Below, one piece after another: positions 51,821 through 62,556 of a DNA stretch of 64,000 nt (position 1 is the stretch's first letter; each line of letters starts with the position of its first letter). The stretch comes from Hyphomicrobiaceae bacterium (GTDB taxonomy: Bacteria > Pseudomonadota > Alphaproteobacteria > Rhizobiales > Hyphomicrobiaceae). Both the position numbers and the translations under genes were made by a program. A model generated the notes under the pieces. It saw only the letters and a list, made by a program, of their open reading frames with translations. It searched no databases and was not told the origin of the DNA. The DNA lies in NCBI GenBank assembly GCA_022844275.1, contig JALHMB010000007.1, forward strand, positions 62,001 through 126,000, read 5' to 3'.

Positions 51821-52981
51821 ATGTCTCTGTCTCCAGCCGTGAGAGAGCTGATCAGCAACGTCAGCGAACCTTTCGAGCAGGCGCGCGCCATGCCACCGAG
51901 CGTCTACACGAGCCCCGAGTTCCTGGAGCGCGAACTCAAGGACGTGTTCGCCAAGGAGTGGATCACCGTCGGTCGCGCCGACGCACTCAAGAAGCCAGGC
52001 GACTACGTCACGTACGAGCTTGCGGGCCAGCCGATCTTCGTCATCCGCGACAACAGCGGCCAACTGCGTGCGATGTCGAACGTGTGCCTGCACCGCATGT
52101 CGACACTGCTCGAAGGCTCAGGCAACAAGCGCGCGATCGTTTGTCCCTATCATGCCTGGACGTACAATCTCGATGGCACGCTCAGAGCGGCACCCGCCAT
52201 GCACCTCAACCGCGAGTTCTGCGCCGAGCACTATCGGCTGCCGCCCGTGCGATGCGAAGAATGGCTCGGCTGGATCATGGTCACGCTCAATCCAGAGCTT
52301 CCTCCCGTTGCCGAGCATCTCGCCGAGGTCCAGGGGCTCATCGACGACTTCGGTATGGAGAACTACGTCGAGACCTTCCGCGAGACGCACATCTGGGACA
52401 CCAACTGGAAGATCCTCGCGGAGAATTTCATGGAGAGTTATCACCTGCCGATGTGCCACGCCGGCACGATCGGCGGCCTCTCCAAGCTCGACGAGATGGA
52501 TTGCCCACCGGGCCTGCCGACGTTCAACTATCACACCATTCTGAAGGACGGGACGCTCAAGATCGCGCTTGCGCATCCGAACAACACGCGCATGACGGGC
52601 GACCGTCGCCGCACGACATTCCTCCTCGCCGTGTATCCGAGCATGCTCGTGACGCTCACACCCGGCTACTTCTGGTATCTTTCACTCCATCCGCACGGCG
52701 TGGGCCAGGTGCACATGATCTTCGGCGGCGGCATGTCGCCGGATTTCGTCAACTCGCCTGATGCGCAGGAGAGCTTCGCCAAGCTCAAGACCCTGCTCGA
52801 CAAGGTCAACGTCGAAGATCGCGGCTGCACAGAGCGGGTCTATCGCGGCGTGTCGGCAGGCGCAGCACGCGCGGGGCATCTGAGCCACCTCGAGCGCCCG
52901 AATTACGACTTCGCGCAGTATCTCGCGGAGAAAACCGGTGGCTTCAGACGACGGTTCGATGCCCTGGTCGCAGCGAAATAG
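51821..52981 (+). CDS. Rieske-type aromatic ring-hydroxylating oxygenase alpha subunit
   Basis: A 386-residue oxygenase component. The Rieske [2Fe-2S] ligands are C89 and H91 (CLHRM) and C108 and H111 (CPYHAW). The mononuclear iron site is in NWKILAENFMESYHLPMCH, with H207 and H212 as ligands. The chain resembles the choline/carnitine-type and phenylpropionate-type alpha subunits that work without a beta subunit. No reductase or beta-subunit gene is adjacent. The ATG 51821 is preferred to an upstream frame. It converges on a decarboxylase-type amidohydrolase, suggesting an aromatic-acid pathway. Confidence 0.88.
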   Translation: MSLSPAVRELISNVSEPFEQARAMPPSVYTSPEFLERELKDVFAKEWITVGRADALKKPGDYVTYELAGQPIFVIRDNSGQLRAMSNVCLHRMSTLLEGSGNKRAIVCPYHAWTYNLDGTLRAAPAMHLNREFCAEHYRLPPVRCEEWLGWIMVTLNPELPPVAEHLAEVQGLIDDFGMENYVETFRETHIWDTNWKILAENFMESYHLPMCHAGTIGGLSKLDEMDCPPGLPTFNYHTILKDGTLKIALAHPNNTRMTGDRRRTTFLLAVYPSMLVTLTPGYFWYLSLHPHGVGQVHMIFGGGMSPDFVNSPDAQESFAKLKTLLDKVNVEDRGCTERVYRGVSAGAARAGHLSHLERPNYDFAQYLAEKTGGFRRRFDALVAAK

Positions 52982-52995
52982 CGGCAAATCCGATC

Positions 52996-53988
52996 TTAGC
53001 CACTGAGCTTCAATAGTGCGTCGGCATTCCCATGCGTGAGCTTCGCCAAGTCGGCGGGTGCCAAAGAAAGACGATCGAGAAAAGCGCGGCCCTTGGCATT
53101 GGATGCATAGGGGTAGTCGACCGAGAACATGATGCGGTCGATGCCGAACGTGAGCAGCGCGGCGAGGAATGGCGGCTCCGTGAATATGCCGCTCGTCGTC
53201 AGCCAAACTTGATCGAGGATCGTGCGGCTGATCGGCCGTTTCAGATGCTCTATATCGAGGGCAAACACCTCGTCGGCGCGTGCCATCATGACAGGCAGCA
53301 TTTCGCCCATGTGGCCGATGATCAGCCTCAATTTCGGGTGCCGGTCGAGCGTACCGGCAAGCACGAGGCGCAGAATGTGGATCGCCGTCTCCGAGTGCCA
53401 ACCCCATCCGGCCGCCTCCAGGACCCGGCTCGCACCAGGATCGAGGCCCGCGTAGTAGGCTTGTCGCACGGCTTCGGGCGCGAGATGCGGATGAACATAA
53501 ATCGGCACATCGAGATCGACCGCGGCCGCGAGCAGGCCGTCGTAGCTCGGATCGTCGAGGAAGCGACCCTCGGTCGTGCCATTGATGAGAGCACCCACGA
53601 AGCCGAGGTCCTTGACCGAGCGCACGAGCTCGACAGCAGCCGCGTCTGGGCTTTGCATGGGCAGGACGGCGAAGCCCGCATAACGCTGAGGGTAGCGGGA
53701 GATCGCCGCTGCTAGATGTTCGTTCATCTCCCGCGCGAGAGCGATACCGTCTGATCCTGGTACGAGGTCCGGCCCAGGTCCGGTGTTCGACAGCACCTGC
53801 ACGGTGATGCCAGCCTCGTCCATGAGCTGCAGGCGCTGCTCACCGATCTCGGGCGCGAGCTGGAGAGGATTGAACCCACTCGGCGACAGGCGCCGCTGAC
53901 GAAAGCCGCGTCTTGCGATCAGGCTCGGATCAATGCGGCTGACGAGCCCAGGGACCGTGAAGTGCTCCTCGAGCGCAACCACGCGCAT
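52996..53988 (-). CDS. Amidohydrolase-2 family protein (gamma-resorcylate decarboxylase-like)
   Basis: A 330-residue TIM-barrel metalloenzyme of the ACMSD group. The N-terminal MRVVALEEHFTVPG has the EEH motif of non-oxidative decarboxylases such as gamma-resorcylate decarboxylase, instead of the HxH of hydrolases. Further metal and catalytic residues are in IYVHPHLAP, LIIGHMGEMLPV and the late Asp in MFSVDYPYAS. The ATG 53988 with GGAGG seven bases upstream is firm; the open frame extends far beyond without support. It would decarboxylate a hydroxybenzoate or similar acid. It faces the Rieske gene tail to tail. Confidence 0.88.
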   Translation of the reverse strand: MRVVALEEHFTVPGLVSRIDPSLIARRGFRQRRLSPSGFNPLQLAPEIGEQRLQLMDEAGITVQVLSNTGPGPDLVPGSDGIALAREMNEHLAAAISRYPQRYAGFAVLPMQSPDAAAVELVRSVKDLGFVGALINGTTEGRFLDDPSYDGLLAAAVDLDVPIYVHPHLAPEAVRQAYYAGLDPGASRVLEAAGWGWHSETAIHILRLVLAGTLDRHPKLRLIIGHMGEMLPVMMARADEVFALDIEHLKRPISRTILDQVWLTTSGIFTEPPFLAALLTFGIDRIMFSVDYPYASNAKGRAFLDRLSLAPADLAKLTHGNADALLKLSG

Positions 53989-54076
53989 TTGAAATCCTCC
54001 ATGCTCAGCGCCAACAGTTGCCAAACTTCGCACCGGATGTGACCTTGTCAACGCATTCCATCCATGGAGCCGATCC

Positions 54077-54472
54077 ATGCCCATGACGACCATCGACCAC
54101 GCCAGCCAACCGAAGGACGAGTGGCGCCCGGGTGTACTCACGCGCATGGTCGCGTCGGCAGCCACCGGCACGTCGCAGCTCGCCGTCTTCGAGCAGTGGT
54201 GCGATCCGGGCCTTGGCGCGCCCGCGCACCTGCACGCCGTCGAGGAGATCCTGACCGTCCTCGAAGGCGAGGCGGAGGTATGGGTCGAGGAGGAGCGCCG
54301 GCAGCTCACGACCGGGCAATCCGCCGTCATTCCCGCAGGCCGCAAGCACGGCTTTCACAATACCGGCACAGGCATTCTGCGCGTCCAGGCCATTCTCGCC
54401 TCGCCCGTGTTCGAGGCGGCCTACGACGATGCCCGCGAAACACCACGGCGATGGTTGCCGACACAGGATTGA
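54077..54472 (+). CDS. Cupin-domain protein
   Basis: A 131-residue single-domain cupin. Motif 1 with the metal-binding His and Glu residues is PAHLHAVEEILTVLEGEAEV, and motif 2 is PAGRKHGFHNTGTG. The fold would hold one metal ion; small cupins like this act as dioxygenases, isomerases or binding proteins. It is divergent from the amidohydrolase and precedes the binding-protein gene by 139 bp, so it may belong to the same aromatic or acid pathway. No more precise assignment is possible. Confidence 0.85.
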   Translation: MPMTTIDHASQPKDEWRPGVLTRMVASAATGTSQLAVFEQWCDPGLGAPAHLHAVEEILTVLEGEAEVWVEEERRQLTTGQSAVIPAGRKHGFHNTGTGILRVQAILASPVFEAAYDDARETPRRWLPTQD

Positions 54473-54611
54473 GTTGCGCTGCACCCGCGCGGCTGGCCGG
54501 TTGCCAAGCTTCTGGCGGTACTATTCAATGCGCGGAACGGAGGCCTCGAGCACTCCGAAGTTCGGCGTCAGTCCGAACAACCACGAATAATGATCCGGGA
54601 GGAATTCAACA

Positions 54612-55835
54612 ATGTCGCCAATACGATACCTGTTCGCGTGCGCAACTGCGCTGTCGATGACCATCGCGGTCGGCCCCGCGCACGCGCAGATCTCCGGAGA
54701 TGTCGTCAGGATCGGCGTGCTCACGGACATGAACAGCATCTATGCCGACATCAATGGCATGGGCGCTGTCGAAGCGGCGCGCATGGCCGTCGAGGACTTC
54801 GGCGGATCCGTGCTTGGCAAGAAGATCGATCTCGTCTTCGCCGACACCCAGAACAAAGCCGACATCGGCGTCGCAGTCGGCGGCCGCTGGTTCGACGTCG
54901 ATGGCGTCGACATGATCGCCGGCGCGTCATCCTCGGCGGTGAGCCTTGCGATCCAGACGCTCGTCGGCAGCAAGAACAAGGTCTTCCTCGCTTCCGACCC
55001 AGCGTCGTCCGACATCACGGGCAAGCTCTGCAACGCCAATACGATCCACTGGGTCTACGATACGTACGCGCTCGCCAATGGCACCGGCTCCGCCGTGGTG
55101 CAGTCAGGCGGCGACACCTGGTTCTTTCTCACCGCCGACTATGCCTTCGGTTATGCCCTCGAACGCGACGTCAGTTCCGTGGTGACGAAATCCGGCGGCA
55201 AGGTACTCGGCAGCGTCCGCCATCCGATCAATACGTCGGACCTCTCGTCTTTCATTCTACAGGCTCAAGCGTCGAAGTCGAAGATCGTGGGTCTCGCCAA
55301 TGCTGGTGGCGATACGATCAACTCGATCAAGCAGGCGTCGGAGTTCGGCGTCGTGAAAGGCGGCCAGAAACTCGCCGGCCTTCTGGTCTTCATCTCGGAC
55401 ATCCACAGCCTCGGGCTCGATACGGCGCAGGGACTTCAACTAACGAGCGCCTTTTACTGGGATCGCACGGACGAGACTCGCGCATGGTCGAAGCGGTGGG
55501 GCGATCGCTTCAAGAATCGTCGCCCGACCATGGCGCAAGCCGGCTTCTACTCGAGCATCATTCACTATCTCAAAGCCGTGCAAGCACTCGGAACGGATGA
55601 TCCTGGCGACAAAGTCGTGGCCAAGATGAAGGAGCTTCCGACCGACGATCCGTTGTTCGGCAAGGGCAGCGTCCGCATCGACGGGCGCAAGATGCACGAC
55701 ATGTATCTCTTCGAGGTCAAGAAGCCCTCGGAGTCGAAGTATCCCTGGGATTACTACAAGCTGATCCGCACGATCCCCGCGGATCAGGCTTTCCGCCCGC
55801 TCGATCAGGGCGGCTGCAAACTGGTCAAGAGCTGA
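54612..55835 (+). CDS. ABC transporter substrate-binding protein, branched-chain amino acid type
   Basis: A 407-residue periplasmic receptor of the LivJ/LivK fold family. The signal peptide covers residues 1-25 (ending AHAQ), followed by DVVRIGVLTDMNSIYADING. The two-lobe pattern includes MIAGASSSAVSLAIQTLVGS and WFFLTADYAFGYALERDV. This sub-branch usually binds aromatic acids or other carboxylates rather than leucine. GGAGG precedes the ATG. No permease gene is adjacent; the LivHMGF set at 60.6 kb lacks a receptor, so the two may work together. It is followed by a strong hairpin. Confidence 0.9.
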   Translation: MSPIRYLFACATALSMTIAVGPAHAQISGDVVRIGVLTDMNSIYADINGMGAVEAARMAVEDFGGSVLGKKIDLVFADTQNKADIGVAVGGRWFDVDGVDMIAGASSSAVSLAIQTLVGSKNKVFLASDPASSDITGKLCNANTIHWVYDTYALANGTGSAVVQSGGDTWFFLTADYAFGYALERDVSSVVTKSGGKVLGSVRHPINTSDLSSFILQAQASKSKIVGLANAGGDTINSIKQASEFGVVKGGQKLAGLLVFISDIHSLGLDTAQGLQLTSAFYWDRTDETRAWSKRWGDRFKNRRPTMAQAGFYSSIIHYLKAVQALGTDDPGDKVVAKMKELPTDDPLFGKGSVRIDGRKMHDMYLFEVKKPSESKYPWDYYKLIRTIPADQAFRPLDQGGCKLVKS

Positions 55836-55846
55836 CACCGAACATA

Positions 55847-55879
55847 CGAAGGCGCCGCGTTATGAACGCGGCGCCTTCG
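55847..55879. terminator. 15-bp perfect hairpin between convergent genes
   Basis: CGAAGGCGCCGCGTT pairs with AACGCGGCGCCTTCG around a 3-nt loop, between the convergent binding-protein and molybdopterin genes. There is no T-tract on either side, so it is either a weak bidirectional terminator or a 3'-end stabiliser. Confidence 0.6.
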
Positions 55880-55897
55880 CTTGCGTCGAACCGATCG

Positions 55898-58249
55898 CTA
55901 TTGCGGGAGCTTCACGACCTCGCACGGCGAGCACCGGAGCGGAATCGAACCGCTGACAGGATCGGCGCGATCCGTTGCAACGGCGTTGTTCACATTGGCC
56001 GCGAGAGGATGCGTGGCGTCGTAAGGCGTGCCCGCGGCGCCGGCCTCCCACCAACCATGCTGGCCGAACACGGCGCCGGGCGCCAAACTGTCGACGATGG
56101 CGGCCTTCGCGACCGATGTTCCTTTTCCGGTTCTGACCTCGACCCAATCACCATGCCCGATGGCCCGGGCGTCAGCATCGGCACGCGCCATCTCGAGGAC
56201 TGGATCGGGCATGAGGCGCCTCAGTGTCCCGAGATTGCGGTGCTGACTGTGGCAGAAGGCGATCGTCTTGGCACTGCCGAGAAGCAGCGGAAATGCGGCG
56301 TCGCGCGGCCGCGCAGCGCCAGGAGACAGACGCGGCACAGCGGGTTGACCAATCTCCAGAAGCCGCTCGGAATAGAGCTCTATCAATCCGCTCGGTGTCG
56401 GAAAGCCTCTGCGATTTCCATCGACCATCACTTCGTGCGCATCGAGCGGCACTGTCCTGTCGAGGACGATGCCTTCGGGATGCGCGCGCAGCATCTCGAC
56501 GCTCAGGCCGGCCGGCGCGAGTACCGTATTGTGGCCAGCATCCGCGTCGAGGCCGAACATCTTATGACCGAGGCCCAACCTGTCTGCGAGCGCGAGAACG
56601 ATGTCCGTATCGGAGCGCGCTTCACCGCGCGGGGCGATAGCAGGCGGGCGCAACTGCACGAGCCGCTGGCCATCGAGGCTCACATCGAAGCCCGTGCGCA
56701 AGCCTTCCCGTTCCCAGGACGTCGACGCGGGGAGGATGATATCGGCATAGGCCGCCGATGGATTGACGAAGAAATCGGCGTGAACGTGAAAATCGAGGGC
56801 CGCAAGTGCCCGGCGACCGAGCGGAGCATCAGGCTGCGAGACAAGCGCGTTCGTGCCGAAGGAGACGAGCGCGCGCACAGGGTAAGGAGTGCGATCGAGA
56901 ACTGCGCGATACACGTCCCGCGCGGTGACCCAACCATTGAGACCTGGACCGAGCGGCCGTTCGGCAAGGCCGATCGCCTTCGCGCGCTGCTTTTCCGACA
57001 TCAGATCGCGACCTGAGATATCGCCGAACGCTGCTGCGCCACCCGGCACATTGCCGCCCGCGCGGCCATGGCTGCCCGTCAGAGCGTAGAGGATCGATAT
57101 GGCGCGATCTGTCTGCGTGGCTGTGAGGCTCTGGCCGACCCCATTCCATGCATAGTAGGCGACGGACTTGGCGCCAGCGATAACGTCGGCGGCTTTCGCG
57201 AGATCGCGAGGCGCGACGCCGCTCAGCTCGGCGACACGCTCCGGCGTCATCTCTGATGCAGTCTCGGTAAGAATCTCGAGGGCTGAGCGGCACGTGACGC
57301 GGCCCTGCACAGTCTGGATTGCGCCATGCCATCTGAGTGCCGGCGTGCCCGCTGTCTCGTCCCAAGTCTTGCGCGCCGTGTCGTAAGCAACAAGCGCGCT
57401 GCCGTCGGCCGTGCGCGCGAGGAATACATTCTCACGCCCGCCGGCGAGCACATCGCTCTCCCGCAGGATGCGCCCGGTATCGTCGCGCACGAGGAGCGCA
57501 CCGTTCGTCCAACGCGCCGCGTAGGCGATGTCGAAGCGCGCGTCCTGAAGTAACAGATTCATCAGACCGAGTGCCACTGCCTGATCGGAACCAGGGCGCA
57601 CCTGAAGCCACTGCGTCGCGCGCCGGGCAAAGATGGTCGGCTTGGGATCGATCACGACCATGCGCGCGCCGCGCTTCAGGCCCTTCTGGATTTCGGCCGT
57701 GCGCGCGAGCCACGTGGCGGCCGGATTGTTGCCCCACAGCACGATGCAGTCAGAGTTGGCGAAGTCCGGCGTCCCGATGTCGTGGCCGTAGGTAAAGCGG
57801 CTCGCATAGTCCTTGTGCCAGTTGCAGATCTCGGTGGCGTAGATCGTGTTCGGGCTGCCATAGGCGCGGATGAAGCGCTCGATCCATGAAATGCAGTCCG
57901 ATATATGCGAGCCGCTCGGCGTCGTGACCGAGAACGCAACCTGCTCCGGCCCGTGCTCACGCGCGATCGTGCTCAGTCTCGCCGCGATCTCATCGAGCGC
58001 CTCGCCCCAACTTATGGGCTGCCATCCCGGATCGGCTGAGCCCTTGGGATTCGTGCGCCGCATGGGGCGCAGGACGCGGTCAGGATGATAGACGAGCTCG
58101 GGCGCAGCCTTTCCCTTAGGACAGAGCTTGTCGCCGCTCGGATGGCCCTCCAGCGGCTCTATACCGAGAAGCTTGCCGTCCTCCACCAACGCGGTGCATC
58201 CGCATCGTGAGCGGCATTGCGTGCAGAAGGCCGGTATTCTCTGCTGCAT
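55898..58249 (-). CDS. Molybdopterin oxidoreductase, DMSO-reductase family
   Basis: A 783-residue Mo/W-bis-MGD enzyme. The N-terminal [4Fe-4S] site is C9, C12, C16 and C43 (CTQCRSRC, LCPKGK). The predicted Mo ligand is C142 in TEICNWHKDY, so it belongs with the Cys-ligated group (formate dehydrogenase, nitrate and thiosulfate/polysulfide reductase types). The cofactor-binding C-terminal domain contains AKTIAFCHSQHRNLGTLRR. There is no Tat motif, so it should be cytoplasmic. No small Fe-S or membrane subunit is adjacent. Many such stand-alone enzymes in soil alphaproteobacteria have no known substrate. Confidence 0.87.
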   Translation of the reverse strand: MQQRIPAFCTQCRSRCGCTALVEDGKLLGIEPLEGHPSGDKLCPKGKAAPELVYHPDRVLRPMRRTNPKGSADPGWQPISWGEALDEIAARLSTIAREHGPEQVAFSVTTPSGSHISDCISWIERFIRAYGSPNTIYATEICNWHKDYASRFTYGHDIGTPDFANSDCIVLWGNNPAATWLARTAEIQKGLKRGARMVVIDPKPTIFARRATQWLQVRPGSDQAVALGLMNLLLQDARFDIAYAARWTNGALLVRDDTGRILRESDVLAGGRENVFLARTADGSALVAYDTARKTWDETAGTPALRWHGAIQTVQGRVTCRSALEILTETASEMTPERVAELSGVAPRDLAKAADVIAGAKSVAYYAWNGVGQSLTATQTDRAISILYALTGSHGRAGGNVPGGAAAFGDISGRDLMSEKQRAKAIGLAERPLGPGLNGWVTARDVYRAVLDRTPYPVRALVSFGTNALVSQPDAPLGRRALAALDFHVHADFFVNPSAAYADIILPASTSWEREGLRTGFDVSLDGQRLVQLRPPAIAPRGEARSDTDIVLALADRLGLGHKMFGLDADAGHNTVLAPAGLSVEMLRAHPEGIVLDRTVPLDAHEVMVDGNRRGFPTPSGLIELYSERLLEIGQPAVPRLSPGAARPRDAAFPLLLGSAKTIAFCHSQHRNLGTLRRLMPDPVLEMARADADARAIGHGDWVEVRTGKGTSVAKAAIVDSLAPGAVFGQHGWWEAGAAGTPYDATHPLAANVNNAVATDRADPVSGSIPLRCSPCEVVKLPQ

Positions 58250-58339
58250 CGTGATGTCGGCTCCAGAGTGCGGGACCAGTCATCTATAGCGCACATTTGG
58301 ACCGAGCCGACATCGTAGATCGAGGCATGCCGACAATGC

Positions 58340-58376
58340 AAAAAGATTGTGCCGGCAGCCGATGACTGCCGGCACA
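58340..58376 (-). terminator. Rho-independent terminator of acs
   Basis: An 11-bp perfect stem (TGTGCCGGCAG/CTGCCGGCACA, 7-nt loop) followed on the minus strand by ATCTTTTTGC. It begins about 22 bp after the acs stop. Confidence 0.9.
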
Positions 58377-58397
58377 TCAGGCATCGCCCCGACAAAT

Positions 58398-60350
<1,953 letters not shown>

Positions 60351-60602
60351 CTGTTTCGCTCCCACTTCGAGGCCCCGCTGCGAGGCTCATCTTGGGCTGC
60401 ATTATCGGGAGGCTGCGCGACCGGGGCAACCGCCTCGTTCGTCGAATGCTGAACGGCCGCACCGCGGTGCCCCCAGGAATCCCACCGCCCTCAACGGGGT
60501 TCCGGCGGTGCCGCGAATGCACTACAAACCCCGAATTGGCACATTTCTGGGGGGCGCCGGCATTCCGCTCGCGTTGCAGAGGGCATCTATGAGTGGTCTT
60601 GC

Positions 60603-61472
60603 ATGAGTTTGGCCGGCTTTCTCGCGCAGCTCCTCAATGGCGTGCAGTACGGGCTCCTGCTGTTCCTGATCGCCAGCGGCCTGACGCTGATTTTCGGCGT
60701 CATGGGCATCATCAACCTTGCCCATGGCTCGCTGTTCATGGTCGGCGCCTATGTTGCCTTCCTCGTGACCCGAGCGGTCGGCTCGGCGTGGCTCGCGCTG
60801 CCGCTGGCGTTGCTCGGTGGCGCGGCCTTCGGGTCACTGCTCGAGCGCGGACTGTTCCGCCACTTCTACCGGCGCGATCACCTAGACCAGGTACTGCTGA
60901 CGTTCGCACTCATCCTGCTCTTCGAGGAAGCCCGCTCGATCCTCGTCGGCAATGACTTCCATTCGGTTGCGGTGCCGGCCATCTTCGACTTCTCGGTGCC
61001 GATCACGGCGGGCTTCTCCTATTCGGCCTATCGATTCGTCGTGATCGGCGTGTGCCTGGCGCTCGCCGTCGCGCTCTTCTTCTGGATCGAGCGCACGCGC
61101 ATGGGCGCCATCATCCGTGCTGCCGCGGAGAAACCCGAAATGGTCGACGTCATCGGCATCGACGCGCGGCGGGTGCACATGACCGTCTTCGCCGTCGGCA
61201 CTGCGCTTGCGCTCACGGCAGGCGCGCTCGCAGCCCCCCTCTACTCAGTCTATCCGGGCATGGGCGATGGTTTCCTCATCATCTCGTTTGTCGTTGTCGT
61301 GATTGGTGGTCTCGGCTCGATCTCGGGCGCCTTCTGGGGCGCGCTGCTGATCGGCCTCGTCGACACGCTCGGCAAGGCCTATGTCCCGGCCGTCGCCGGC
61401 CTTGCGATCTACGTGCTCATGGCCGCGGTCCTGCTCTGGCGCCCGACCGGCCTCTTCGGTCAGCGCGGCTGA
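60603..61472 (+). CDS. livH: Branched-chain amino acid-type ABC permease LivH
   Basis: A 289-residue inner-membrane permease with about eight helices. The start LAQLLNGVQYGLLLFLIASG and the NLAHGSLFMVGAYVAFLV motif are LivH signatures, and the loop AAAEKPEMVDVIGIDARRVH is the contact region for the ATPases. It heads a four-gene operon livH-livM-livG-livF. The ATG 60603 has no good ribosome site, but upstream starts run into stops. It is divergent from acs, 252 bp apart. No receptor gene is adjacent. Confidence 0.92.
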   Translation: MSLAGFLAQLLNGVQYGLLLFLIASGLTLIFGVMGIINLAHGSLFMVGAYVAFLVTRAVGSAWLALPLALLGGAAFGSLLERGLFRHFYRRDHLDQVLLTFALILLFEEARSILVGNDFHSVAVPAIFDFSVPITAGFSYSAYRFVVIGVCLALAVALFFWIERTRMGAIIRAAAEKPEMVDVIGIDARRVHMTVFAVGTALALTAGALAAPLYSVYPGMGDGFLIISFVVVVIGGLGSISGAFWGALLIGLVDTLGKAYVPAVAGLAIYVLMAAVLLWRPTGLFGQRG

Positions 61473-61485
61473 GGAGGACGGCTCC

Positions 61486-62556
61486 ATGCTGCCGACGCCG
61501 AAGGGAGCTTTTGCACTGGCCGCGGGCGCTGTGCTGCTGGCGGTACTGCCGATCTTCGCCCAGACCTACTACGTGGAGCTCGCGACGACTGCGCTCGTCG
61601 CAGCCATGCTCGCGTTGAGCCTCCAGCTTCTCGTCGGCTGTACGGGCCTCGTCAGTCTCGGCCACGGTGCCTTCTACGGGCTCGCTGCCTACACGGTCTA
61701 TCTCGTGACGCCCGAGGATGCGTCGCTTTCCATCATGATCACCCTGCCGCTCGCGGTGCTTGCGGCTGGCGCGGCGGCGCTCGTCGTCGGCGCGCTCTCG
61801 CTCAGGGCGCGCGGCTTTTTCTTTCTCATGGTCACGCTCGCCTTCGGGCAGATGATCTTCTTCGTCTTCCACGATACCAAGCTCGGCGGCGGCACGGACG
61901 GCGCCTACCTCGCGCGCCCGGCCCTCTCCTTCCTTGGCCTAGAATTGACCTACACGGGCCGCCAGCGCCCATACTTCCTCTACTATGTCGCGCTCGTGCA
62001 GCTTGTCGCGATGTATGTCTTCCTCGCCTTCCTGCTGCGCTCGCTGTTCGGTCGCGTGCTCGACGGCATACGCGTCAACGAGCACCGCATGCGCGCGCTC
62101 GGCTATGACACGTACCGCTACAAGCTGGCGGCATTCGTGATCGGGGGCGCCCTTGCCGGCGTCGCGGGCCACATGTGGGCTATGCACCGTGCCTTCGTGA
62201 ACCCCGAGATCGTCGGCTGGCACCGCTCGGCCGAGGCTCTGCTCATGATCCTGCTCGGCGGGCTCCAATCGTTGCATGGTCCCATTCTCGGCGCGCTGGC
62301 TTTCACCGGCCTCGGCGAGCTGCCGCAGCTTGTAGGTGACGCCAAGCCCTTTGCGCGCTTCTTCGCCACCATCGGCCTCGATGACTTCGGACTGAGAGTC
62401 CAGGCGCTCGCGGAGCGCAAGCTGCTACTCGAAGGCCTCGTCATACTCGCCGTCGTGCTGGCCTTGCCGCGCGGGCTCGCCAGTTTGCGCTGGCCGCGCT
62501 TCATCCGGCCGGCGTATGGCAGTGGTCCCGATCGGAAAGCGCAGGTGCGCTCATGA
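61486..62556 (+). CDS. livM: Branched-chain amino acid-type ABC permease LivM
   Basis: A 356-residue permease with about ten helices. Family motifs are GLVSLGHGAFYGLAAYTVYL, RGFFFLMVTLAFGQM and the coupling loop GIRVNEHRMRALGYDTYRYK. ATG 61486 with GAGGAGG upstream follows livH by 13 bp; the frame is open further back inside livH. Its stop overlaps the livG start. The partner of LivH in the membrane channel. Confidence 0.93.
   Translation: MLPTPKGAFALAAGAVLLAVLPIFAQTYYVELATTALVAAMLALSLQLLVGCTGLVSLGHGAFYGLAAYTVYLVTPEDASLSIMITLPLAVLAAGAAALVVGALSLRARGFFFLMVTLAFGQMIFFVFHDTKLGGGTDGAYLARPALSFLGLELTYTGRQRPYFLYYVALVQLVAMYVFLAFLLRSLFGRVLDGIRVNEHRMRALGYDTYRYKLAAFVIGGALAGVAGHMWAMHRAFVNPEIVGWHRSAEALLMILLGGLQSLHGPILGALAFTGLGELPQLVGDAKPFARFFATIGLDDFGLRVQALAERKLLLEGLVILAVVLALPRGLASLRWPRFIRPAYGSGPDRKAQVRS

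Noticed and set aside
55862-57016. 384-codon plus-strand frame opposite the molybdopterin gene
   Set aside because: Starts inside the 15-bp hairpin and has no domain. The minus strand encodes a clear Mo enzyme.
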